DNA from: Anaerolineae bacterium
GTDB lineage: Bacteria > Chloroflexota > Anaerolineae > UBA4142
Direction: 5' to 3'
Length of the DNA stretch: 5,871 bases
Assembly (NCBI GenBank): GCA_026417715.1
Contig: JAOACU010000187.1
Coordinates: 1-5,871, forward strand
The notes beneath the pieces are model-generated. The model saw nothing but the letters and a program-made list of their open reading frames with translations, searched no databases and had not been told where the DNA came from. Shown here one piece after another: positions 1 to 5,565 of this stretch. The position numbers and the translations under genes were made by a program. Every line of letters starts with the position of its first letter. The first letter of the stretch is position 1.

Positions 1-1694
1 ATGTCATTGCTAAGATGGAACGTTTCACGATGCATCTGCCCGGCATCGGCTCAAACAACTGGGTGATCAGCGGCAAAAAGACAACGACGGGCAAACCGAT
101 TCTGGCAAACGATCCACACCTTGGGATTCAAATGCCTTCGATTTGGTACGCCAACGGTTTGCACTGCATCGTCAAAACACCCGATTGTCCGTACAACGTC
201 GTGGGCTTTTCGTTCCCCGCCGCGCCGGGCGTTGTCATCGGACATAACGATCGAATCGCGTGGGGCGTGACGACGCCGTACGCGGACGTGGCGGATTTGT
301 ACATCGAAAAAATCAATCTGAACAATCCCAACCAGTACGAGTATCAAGGCAAGTGGCTCGATTTTGAAATCGTCGAAGAACCGATCAAGGTCAAGGGCGT
401 TGTTTCCGAAACACTCAAAATCAAAATTTCGCGGCACGGTCCGATCATCACACCACTCTTACCCGGCGTGACCGAACAAATCGCGTTTCAGTGGACGGGC
501 TTGCGCGAACGTAGTCGTTTGTTCGCGGCAGTGTTGCAAATCAATCGCGCGCAAAACTGGGACGAATTTCGCGCTGCGCTCAAGTTGTGGGATGTGCCAT
601 CACAAAACTTTGTGTACGCCGATGTGGATGGCAACATCGGCTATCAATTGCCCGGCAACATTCCGATTCGTGCCAAGGGCAACGGAATGTTTCCTCTGGA
701 GGGTTGGACAGGCGATCAAGAATGGATAGGTTACATTCCGTTCGACGAGTTGCCTTCCGTTTTCAATCCACCCACGAACTTTATGGCGACTGCGAACAAT
801 TGCATTGTGCCATCTACGTACAAGTACTGGCTGCAGTACGATTGCGCCGCGCCGTTTCGCCAACAACGCATCTTTGATTTGATCAAGGCAAAAGACAAAC
901 TGAGCATCGAAGATGTCGAAGCGATGCATCGTGACACGTATTCGATACCCGAAGCGCGGCTGAAAACGTACCTTGCCAACCTCACACCGAACGGTCTCTT
1001 GCAAGCGCGCGCGCTCGAGTACGTCAAATCGTGGGATGGCTATCTGACGATGGACACGGTCGGTGGCACAATCGTTGCGGCAACGCTACAGCGCATCGTA
1101 CGCAACACCTTTGGCGATCAACTGGACGCTGATTTAGCCAGAGCGTACTATAGTCGTAGCGATTATCATCAGCGCGCGCTACTCATCTTGCTCGAACAAT
1201 CGAATAACGAGTGGTGGGATGATGCAACGACAAAGGAGAAAAAAGAAACGCGTGATGACATCTTGCAAAAAAGTTTTGCCGAAGCCATCGAAATCTTGAG
1301 CAAGAATTATGGGGATTCGCCAGCGGAGTGGAAGTGGGGACGTTTGCACACAGCGACATTTAGTCACACGCTGGGCAGTGTGCAACCGTTGAATCTGCTC
1401 TTTAACGTTGGACCGATTCCCGCGCCTGGCGGTGAAGCAACTGTGATGCGAATGGGTTTCCGCGCGAATATTCCTTTCCCGATTACGAGCGTGTCATCAA
1501 TGCGAATGATTGTTGATCTTGGGAACTTGGCAAACTCGCGCTATATTCATACCACCGGACAAGTGGGACAGCCACTACACAAACACTATAGCGATATGGT
1601 GCTCTTGTGGCGCGATGGTTCATACATCCCGATGCTGTTTGATCGCGCGACGATTGACGCGCGACGCGAGGGGACGTTGATTTTGATACCATGA
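1..1694 (+). CDS. Penicillin acylase family (peptidase S45) precursor, 3' part: end of spacer plus complete beta chain
   Basis: This is an N-terminal nucleophile amidohydrolase precursor that cuts itself into alpha and beta chains and hydrolyses amides such as beta-lactam side chains or acyl-homoserine lactones. The frame is open from the left edge, so the ATG at 15 is internal and the alpha chain lies outside. Counting from that Met, Gly12-Ser13 (Ser codon 51-53) in PGIGSNNW is the expected autoproteolysis site, and Ser13 becomes beta-chain residue 1, the nucleophile. The beta chain is 547 residues, a normal size. Other family marks are NDPHLG with His at beta 23, GHNDRIAWGVTT followed by the likely calcium-site segment DVADLY (91-96), PSQNFVYADVDGNIGYQLPG (195-214), TANN (259-262) holding the likely oxyanion Asn, a GPIPAPGGEATV segment (about 465-476) and GQVGQPLHKHYSD (515-527). 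HisB23 is as in cephalosporin and AHL acylases; penicillin G acylase has Gln there. The substrate is unknown. Such enzymes are usually exported, but the signal peptide would be upstream and is not seen. Confidence 0.95.
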   Translation, partial: VIAKMERFTMHLPGIGSNNWVISGKKTTTGKPILANDPHLGIQMPSIWYANGLHCIVKTPDCPYNVVGFSFPAAPGVVIGHNDRIAWGVTTPYADVADLYIEKINLNNPNQYEYQGKWLDFEIVEEPIKVKGVVSETLKIKISRHGPIITPLLPGVTEQIAFQWTGLRERSRLFAAVLQINRAQNWDEFRAALKLWDVPSQNFVYADVDGNIGYQLPGNIPIRAKGNGMFPLEGWTGDQEWIGYIPFDELPSVFNPPTNFMATANNCIVPSTYKYWLQYDCAAPFRQQRIFDLIKAKDKLSIEDVEAMHRDTYSIPEARLKTYLANLTPNGLLQARALEYVKSWDGYLTMDTVGGTIVAATLQRIVRNTFGDQLDADLARAYYSRSDYHQRALLILLEQSNNEWWDDATTKEKKETRDDILQKSFAEAIEILSKNYGDSPAEWKWGRLHTATFSHTLGSVQPLNLLFNVGPIPAPGGEATVMRMGFRANIPFPITSVSSMRMIVDLGNLANSRYIHTTGQVGQPLHKHYSDMVLLWRDGSYIPMLFDRATIDARREGTLILIP

Positions 1695-1698
1695 CACT

Positions 1699-1727
1699 GT
1701 AGGGGCGAAGCATTGCTTCGCCCCTAC
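1699..1727. repeat. Perfect 29-bp palindromic repeat between convergent genes (possible bidirectional transcription stop)
   Basis: The left arm GTAGGGGCGAAGCA (1699-1712) is the exact reverse complement of the right arm TGCTTCGCCCCTAC (1714-1727), with one base between them. As RNA it would form a strong 13-bp, GC-rich stem with a 3-nt loop on either strand. It starts 5 bp after the acylase stop codon, and its right arm contains the stop codon (1724-1726) of the small minus-strand gene. Its position between convergent genes suits a shared terminator, but neither strand has a T-run directly after the stem, so it is not a classic intrinsic terminator. I recall similar GTAGGGGCG...CGCCCCTAC palindromes as dispersed intergenic repeats in environmental bacterial genomes; copy number here cannot be checked from one window. 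Confidence 0.8.
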
Positions 1728-1849
1728 CCAAAATACAATTTTTCCGTCACCGCCAAAATCACGCAACCAAAAATGATGACGTTGATCAACACCAACAACG
1801 CAATCAAAAACCAATGCCGATACGTCAAAGTGTTAGGATTCTCGCTCAT
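1724..1849 (-). CDS. Small single-pass membrane protein, 41 aa, overlapping the 3' end of birA
   Basis: The ATG at 1849 starts a 41-codon frame ending at TAG (1724-1726). The peptide begins MSENPNTLTYRHW, has one hydrophobic helix at about residues 13-34 (FLIALLVLINVIIF and onward) and ends TEKLYFG, so it is probably an inner-membrane peptide. A strong purine-rich ribosome-binding site, GGAGGGGAAGA, lies directly upstream (1850-1860), inside the last codons of birA. The start codon lies 17 nt inside birA, in another frame, which suggests translational coupling and one transcript. The helix, the charged ends and the good Shine-Dalgarno argue that it is real. The stop codon is supplied by the palindromic repeat, so the C-terminus may have been cut short or reset by insertion of that repeat. 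I recognise no family and assign no function. Confidence 0.6.
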   Translation of the reverse strand: MSENPNTLTYRHWFLIALLVLINVIIFGCVILAVTEKLYFG

Positions 1850-2649
1850 TCTTCCCCTCCACGTTTCTCACCAACGTCACATCGCCAGCAGATATGTGAA
1901 CAAGCGAACCATCGGCGCGCTGGAGCACCAGCGCGCCGATGTCATCTACGTCTATCGCTGTGCCTTCGATGATGTCTTGCGCGGTGTGCACGCGCACGTG
2001 TCGCCCTAACGTCGCCAAATAATTCTTGTACGCCGCGCGCACATCTTCACCTGCGCACAAACGCAGGTATTCCGATTCGATGGAACGCAACATCGCTTGC
2101 GCGAGTGGCGTACGCGGCACCACGCGACCGAGTTCGATGGACAACGAGGTGGCATCACTAGGAATGCCTTCGACTGTCGCGGGATCGAAATTCACGTTGA
2201 CGCCAATGCCCACAATGACATACTCGAGTCGTTCACCAACGATTTCTGATTCGGCGAGGATGCCGGCGAATTTCTTGCCGCGAATTTGCAAATCGTTGGG
2301 CCACTTGATTTGTGCGGGCAAGTTTGTGAACGCGCGAATCGCCTCACACGCGCCCAGCGCGACTGCCATCGTCACGCGTGGCGCGTGCGTGAGTGGGTGG
2401 CAAGTCGGGGCGCAGGATGAATGACATTAGCAACGATGAACGCGCGGGCGCAACCCACGTGCGCCCCAGGCGTCCGCGCCCTGCGCTTTGTTCATCGGCG
2501 ATGACGAGTGTGCCTTCGGCTTCACCCGCGTCCGCAAGTTGACGCGCTGCATCGTTTGTCGAGACGATGCATTCATAGTACACCACGCGGCGTCCCAGCA
2601 CGCGCGTCTCCAACCCACGTTGAATCAAGTCCGCCGCAAGTTCGTCCAT
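1833..2649 (-). pseudogene. birA: Biotin--[acetyl-CoA-carboxylase] ligase, interrupted by a +1 frameshift
   Basis: BirA activates biotin to biotinyl-AMP and attaches it to the carrier-protein lysine of biotin-dependent carboxylases in the cytoplasm. The first piece (2649 down to a stop at 2344-2346) carries the STND motif, the adenylate-binding loop GRGRLGRTW (about 58-66) and SSLLMSFILRPDLPP. The second frame (2375-1833) continues with VTMAVALGACEAI, KWPNDLQIRGKKFAGIL and VGIGVNVNF, then the small C-terminal domain. The two join when one copy of the tandem GCGTGCGT (2383-2390; ACGCACGC on the coding strand) is removed. This restores PDLPPTHAPRVTMAVALG and a protein of about 270 aa, the normal size for a ligase lacking the N-terminal HTH repressor domain. 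As written, neither piece should be active: one has the biotinyl-AMP loop, the other the KWPND strand. ATG 2649 is preferred because a stop lies six codons upstream; only a close GAAGG serves as ribosome-binding site. It may be a true mutation or an assembly error. Confidence 0.88.
2383..2390. repeat. birA: 4-bp tandem duplication (GCGT x2) at the birA frameshift
   Basis: On the + strand GCGT occurs twice in a row within GGCGCGTGCGTGAGTG. Removing one copy makes birA one continuous frame reading THAPRVTMA, a sequence typical of the family at this point. It marks the probable slippage event behind the break. Confidence 0.75.
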
Positions 2650-2661
2650 CCTTCGTGACCA

Positions 2662-2740
2662 CTGTCATTCTGAACAAAGAATCTCTCAACTTGCGAATTG
2701 CGAGACTCTTCGTCGCAAAAATCGCTCCTCAGAATGACAG
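2662..2740. repeat. 79-bp inverted-repeat element (MITE-like or REP-like)
   Basis: Perfect 12-bp terminal inverted repeats, CTGTCATTCTGA (2662-2673) and TCAGAATGACAG (2729-2740), bound the element. A second, inner pair, AAGAATCTCTCAA (2677-2689) against TTGCGAGACTCTT (2698-2710), matches at 11 of 13 positions, so the whole can fold into an imperfect hairpin with an asymmetric bulge (about 2711-2728). There is no coding frame inside. It sits 12 bp upstream of the birA start codon and 79 bp after the glycosidase stop, so it is in the leader of birA or in the glycosidase-birA intergenic transcript. The TGTCATTCTGA / GAAGAATCT pattern resembles dispersed non-autonomous repeats I recall from several bacterial phyla; mobility is inferred, not shown. 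Confidence 0.75.
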
Positions 2741-2741
2741 A

Positions 2742-2819
2742 CTGCGCAATCGCAACTCTTTTCCCTCTGCCTTTTTGCTTTTCCGTTCTTTGTCGCTTTC
2801 TGTTCTCCGTCTTCCGTCG
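2742..2819. other. Pyrimidine-rich (+ strand) low-complexity intergenic spacer
   Basis: Between the inverted-repeat element and the glycosidase stop codon the + strand is strongly pyrimidine-biased, with runs such as CTTTTCCCTCTGCC and TTCTCCGTCTTCCGTCG. It has no plausible coding frame with a ribosome-binding site and no clear stem-loop. On the transcribed (-) strand it is a GA/AAG-rich 3' trailer with loosely repeated GACGGA/GACAAA units. It looks like decayed simple sequence. No terminator is visible, so transcription could run from the glycosidase into birA. Confidence 0.4.
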
Positions 2820-4157
2820 CTACTTGGGCATTCCTTTGATGCGCACATACGCGCCACGCGGCGTGCCATCGGGCTTGGTAATCGCCCACCAATACTCTTC
2901 GGTATTTTCTGTCCAATCGGGGTTTGCCATATAGATCACAAACATCGCACCGATCCACGGTGACCAATTTTGCTTCGCCCACTGGAACGCGCGGACGATG
3001 TATTGTCCGTGTGTGGATTCGTCCACTGCAAACCACGAGTACTCTTTGTGGATGGGATCCATCGTCCAGCCGAATTCCAGAATCACGACTTGCTTGTTCG
3101 CATCGCCGCGCGCGACCATAATCTTGCGCAAATCTTCGACGTGACGAAAACAGTACACGCGCCCCGTCACCGGTTCGCCGTTGTTATAGTTGGGATTCTT
3201 GACGACTTCATCGGGGCTCATTTCGGGTGGGGCTTTGTAGCCCGGCGCGTGCAAGCCCAACGCATCGAAATAGCCGGTCGAGTTATTTTTCATCGCGTCG
3301 TACATCTTGCTGAGGAACATTTCGTCGGGCATCGCTTCGTTGTTGTGCGCTGAAGTCGGTGTCAAGCCCGCGCTGACGATAATCGCGTTTGGATCAATGG
3401 ATTTGATTTTGGTGTACGATGCTTTCAAGAGCGCGGCGTATTCGGCAGGATTTGGTGGACGCCCACACCACTCGCGCGCAAGGTTGGGCTCGTTCCAAAT
3501 CGAGTACGCGCGGATGCGACCCTTGTAGCGTTTGACGAGTGCGTCGAGAAAGTCGAGCCAGTCTTGCATATTCCTCGCCGGACCCATTTGCTTTTTGGCG
3601 GGATTGAAACAACCGGGTGCCGCCCAATCGGGTGCATTGTCCACGCGCGCGAGAATGTCAATGCCAAACTGATTCGCAAGCAGCACAGCGCGGTCGGCAT
3701 TCTCCCAATTGAATTTGCCCTTGCCTGTGCCTTCGATATCGCGCCACGCAAACGTTTGTTTAACCCACGTGAGACCCGCGTCGCGCATCATTCCCAAATC
3801 ACGATGCGCCGCCTCCGGGCGCCACCATAAAAACGCTTGCGCGCCGTACTCGGGCGATTTCATTCGCGTCGGTTTGATCGGCGGAATCGAATCGGGCGAC
3901 AGTGTGACTTTGCCTGTCGGTAACGGTGGTACGGTGGGCGTTCTTGTCACGGAACCACTGCTCGGTGTGTTTGGATTGGGAAGTGTTGGAGGTACGGTGG
4001 GCGCGCTGGGGTTGGGATTAGCCGTAGGAGAAGGATTCACAGCAACTACAGCCACTTTGGTCGGGCGCGGTGTTTCGGTGGGTGGGCGTGTTTCGGGCAT
4101 AACGAAACAGCCCGCGAGGAAAATGCCTAGCAGAGTGAAAGCAAGCCAGTCTCGCAT
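2820..4157 (-). CDS. Secreted lipoprotein glycoside hydrolase, GH-A clan (GH39/PslG-like)
   Basis: Residues 1-17 form a lipoprotein signal peptide: MRDW, a hydrophobic core, then lipobox LAGC with Cys17 as the lipidation site. Residues 18-102 are a Pro/Thr/Ser-rich linker with over 20 prolines that would hold the catalytic domain away from the membrane. A (beta/alpha)8 barrel of about 340 residues follows: WVKQTFAWRDIEG (131-143), FNWENADRAV (149-158), DILARVDNAPDWAAP (167-181), YSIWNEPNL (218-226) and VVILEFGWT (357-365). In GH-A enzymes the Glu of NEP (Glu223) is the acid/base, and the Glu ending the later strand (Glu361) is the nucleophile; both are present with believable spacing. The early barrel pattern most resembles PslG/GH39-type exopolysaccharide glycosidases, but GH5-like is possible and the substrate is unknown. 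AAGGAG (4162-4167) is 4 nt before the ATG, and a promoter lies just upstream. The gene appears to begin its own transcription unit. Confidence 0.88.
   Translation of the reverse strand: MRDWLAFTLLGIFLAGCFVMPETRPPTETPRPTKVAVVAVNPSPTANPNPSAPTVPPTLPNPNTPSSGSVTRTPTVPPLPTGKVTLSPDSIPPIKPTRMKSPEYGAQAFLWWRPEAAHRDLGMMRDAGLTWVKQTFAWRDIEGTGKGKFNWENADRAVLLANQFGIDILARVDNAPDWAAPGCFNPAKKQMGPARNMQDWLDFLDALVKRYKGRIRAYSIWNEPNLAREWCGRPPNPAEYAALLKASYTKIKSIDPNAIIVSAGLTPTSAHNNEAMPDEMFLSKMYDAMKNNSTGYFDALGLHAPGYKAPPEMSPDEVVKNPNYNNGEPVTGRVYCFRHVEDLRKIMVARGDANKQVVILEFGWTMDPIHKEYSWFAVDESTHGQYIVRAFQWAKQNWSPWIGAMFVIYMANPDWTENTEEYWWAITKPDGTPRGAYVRIKGMPK
3928..4003. repeat. Pair of 13-bp direct repeats in the linker-coding region
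   Basis: GGTACGGTGGGCG occurs exactly at 3928-3940 and at 3991-4003, 63 bp apart, encoding PTVPP-type segments of the lipoprotein linker. Recombination between copies would remove 63 bp, an in-frame 21 codons, so linker length could vary without breaking the gene. Confidence 0.6.
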
Positions 4158-4161
4158 GAAA

Positions 4162-4167
4162 CTCCTT
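4162..4167 (-). promoter_or_regulatory. Ribosome-binding site of the glycosidase lipoprotein gene
   Basis: The coding strand reads AAGGAG, then four bases (TTTC), then ATG at 4157. It fixes the start in front of a proper lipoprotein signal peptide. Confidence 0.7.
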
Positions 4168-4193
4168 GGGTAGTGATTTCAAATAGTATGGAA

Positions 4194-4222
4194 ATTATAC
4201 CATGCGTGGCGACTTTGACCAA
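4194..4222 (-). promoter_or_regulatory. Extended -10 sigma70-type promoter for the glycosidase lipoprotein gene
   Basis: On the - strand a perfect TATAAT (4199-4194) is preceded by TGG, giving the extended -10 form TGnTATAAT. A weak -35, TTGGTC (4222-4217), stands 17 bp upstream. Transcription would start near 4187, giving a leader of about 30 nt before the ATG at 4157. It lies in the 77-bp gap after the upstream membrane-protein gene, which separates the glycosidase from the mnmA cluster. Confidence 0.65.
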
Positions 4223-4234
4223 ATTCTTAGACGA

Positions 4235-4486
4235 CTAGTTACGTCTCCACACATACACGCCCACACAACTCAACCAACTGACGAGTGTTCCTTCGACTGC
4301 GTGCAATTCACCAATGTCAAATAGTCTCAAGCCGATGAGACTAGCGAGCGCGTGCCCCACAAAAAATCCTGCCACACCGATTAGCCAATAGCCGATGAGA
4401 CGTAACCAGCCGTGTCCAACAATCACATAGAACACCAACGCGTACAGCGATGCCAGCACCACCCCCAAGATAATCGCTGGAGACAT
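4235..4486 (-). CDS. Small integral membrane protein of unknown function, 83 aa, coupled to mnmA
   Basis: From the ATG at 4486 the product is 83 residues with three likely membrane helices: about 4-24 (AIILGVVLASLYALVFYVIVG), 27-53 (including YWLIGVAGFFVGHALASLIG) and 61-79 (ending SWLSCVGVYVW). It finishes with a positive RRN tail, expected to be cytoplasmic. Glycine and small residues are frequent within the helices, suggesting tight packing or oligomers. The start overlaps the mnmA stop as TAATG, so translation is probably coupled to mnmA; a G-run (4498-4503) about 11 nt upstream is only a weak Shine-Dalgarno. An earlier in-frame ATG at 4513 would add MFGRGDHSV from inside mnmA and is less likely. 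I do not recognise a named family, and nothing links it to tRNA modification beyond position. Confidence 0.75.
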   Translation of the reverse strand: MSPAIILGVVLASLYALVFYVIVGHGWLRLIGYWLIGVAGFFVGHALASLIGLRLFDIGELHAVEGTLVSWLSCVGVYVWRRN

Positions 4487-5565
4487 TACTGAATGGTCCC
4501 CCCGCCCAAACATACCTCGTCATCGTAAAACACGATGGCTTGACCAGGTGTGATGTCGCGCAGTGGCGCATCGAACACAACGCGCGCGCGTGTTGCACTC
4601 AGCGGAATTACGCGCGCAGGTACTTCGTTCGCGCGATAACGAATCTTGGCAGTGACGCGCGTGTCTTCGCTTGGCGGTGTTCCTGCGATCCAATTCACTG
4701 CATCAGCAACAAGTTCCGTCCGTCCCAACTCTTCTGCACGTCCGACAATCAAACGATTGTTCTCCACATCGAGCGCGAGCACAAACAGCGGTTCGCCGAT
4801 TGCCAACCCCAGGCCCTTGCGTTGCCCAATCGTGTAATTCGCGAGTCCCTGATGACGACCCAAGACCTTGCCGCGCGTGTCCACGATGTCGCCGGGGATG
4901 AACGCGTTCGGCGCGTGGCGTCGCAAAAAATCGCGATAGTCGCCGCTAGTGACAAAGCACAAGTCCTGACTTTCGTCTTTCTCCGACACGCGCAACGCGA
5001 ACTTGCGCGCGAGTGCGCGCGTTTCGTCTTTGGTAAATTCGCCGAGTGGAAACATCACGCGCGCAAGTTGCTCTTGCGTGAGCAAGCACAGCGCGTACGA
5101 TTGGTCTTTGTTGCGATCGCGTCCACGCAACAACTCGAACTTGCCCGCGCGCTCACGCACGCGCGCATAGTGACCTGTGGCAAGGTAGTCCGCACCAAAC
5201 GCGCGCGCCTTGTCAAGTAACACGCCGAACTTGAGCGCGCGGTTGCATTGCAAACACGGATTCGGCGTGATGCCGCGCGCGTAACCCGCGATGAAATAAT
5301 CTACCACGTGCGTCTTGAAATCGTTTTCAAAGTTGAGGAGGTAAAAGGGGATGCCGAGTTGCGCGCACACCGCACGCGCATCAGCAACAGCGGCAGGAGA
5401 ACAGCACCGATTCGTTGGCGCGTACGGTGCGTCTTCGAGCGATGGTGGCTCGCTCCACAGACGCATCATTATCCCAATAACACGATAGCCGCGCTCGACC
5501 AACAGCGCGGCAACCGTCGAACTATCTACACCGCCGCTCATCGCGACGACGACTGTCGTGCTCAT
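4486..5565 (-). CDS. mnmA: tRNA-specific 2-thiouridylase MnmA
   Basis: MnmA makes 2-thiouridine at the wobble position (U34) of tRNA Lys, Glu and Gln, using ATP to adenylate the base and sulfur from a cysteine desulfurase (IscS type), in the cytoplasm. At 359 aa it has normal length. The N-terminal PP-loop SGGVDSS (10-16) binds ATP. NPCLQCN (102-108) holds Cys107, aligned with the first catalytic cysteine, plus an extra Cys104 giving CxxC. SQDLCFV (199-205) holds Cys203, the persulfide cysteine. Further marks are LATGHYARV (128-136), DQSYAL (154-159), and GRHQGLANYTIGQRKGLGLA (236-255), which leads to the central and C-terminal beta domains. CCS (54-56) is a variant also seen in other bacterial MnmA. 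AAGGA (5571-5575) lies 5 nt before the ATG. The start overlaps the upstream ABC gene as ATGA, and the stop overlaps the next gene as TAATG, so all three are probably cotranscribed. Confidence 0.97.
   Translation of the reverse strand: MSTTVVVAMSGGVDSSTVAALLVERGYRVIGIMMRLWSEPPSLEDAPYAPTNRCCSPAAVADARAVCAQLGIPFYLLNFENDFKTHVVDYFIAGYARGITPNPCLQCNRALKFGVLLDKARAFGADYLATGHYARVRERAGKFELLRGRDRNKDQSYALCLLTQEQLARVMFPLGEFTKDETRALARKFALRVSEKDESQDLCFVTSGDYRDFLRRHAPNAFIPGDIVDTRGKVLGRHQGLANYTIGQRKGLGLAIGEPLFVLALDVENNRLIVGRAEELGRTELVADAVNWIAGTPPSEDTRVTAKIRYRANEVPARVIPLSATRARVVFDAPLRDITPGQAIVFYDDEVCLGGGTIQ

Noticed and set aside
600..1027. Two overlapping minus-strand open frames inside the acylase gene
   Set aside because: The acylase frame carries conserved S45 motifs through this stretch, so these are antisense shadows without family signal.
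3709..4173. Open + strand frame rich in Gly/Val (GVGGTVG-like) that could look like a repeat protein
   Set aside because: It is the reverse complement of the Pro/Thr linker of the lipoprotein, whose signal peptide, promoter and ribosome-binding site are all on the other strand.
4229..4246. Short hairpin AGACG...CGTCT around the stop codon of the small membrane protein gene
   Set aside because: The stem is only 5 bp with an 8-nt loop and no T-run follows, so it is too weak to call a terminator.
4487..4513. Upstream ATG (4513) as start of the three-helix membrane protein
   Set aside because: It would begin inside the conserved end of mnmA and add a polar tail (MFGRGDHSV); the TAATG start at 4486 begins right before the first helix.
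4540..5220. Open frame of 226 codons on the + strand across mnmA
   Set aside because: It is antisense to a well-supported MnmA; its Arg/His/Cys-rich composition mirrors the GC-biased codons of mnmA, and it has no recognisable motif.
4575..5290. Many GCGCGC runs in mnmA, considered as a regulatory or repeat signal
   Set aside because: They arise from Ala-Arg and Arg-Ala codon pairs (GCG, CGC) in a GC-leaning codon style and show no regular spacing.
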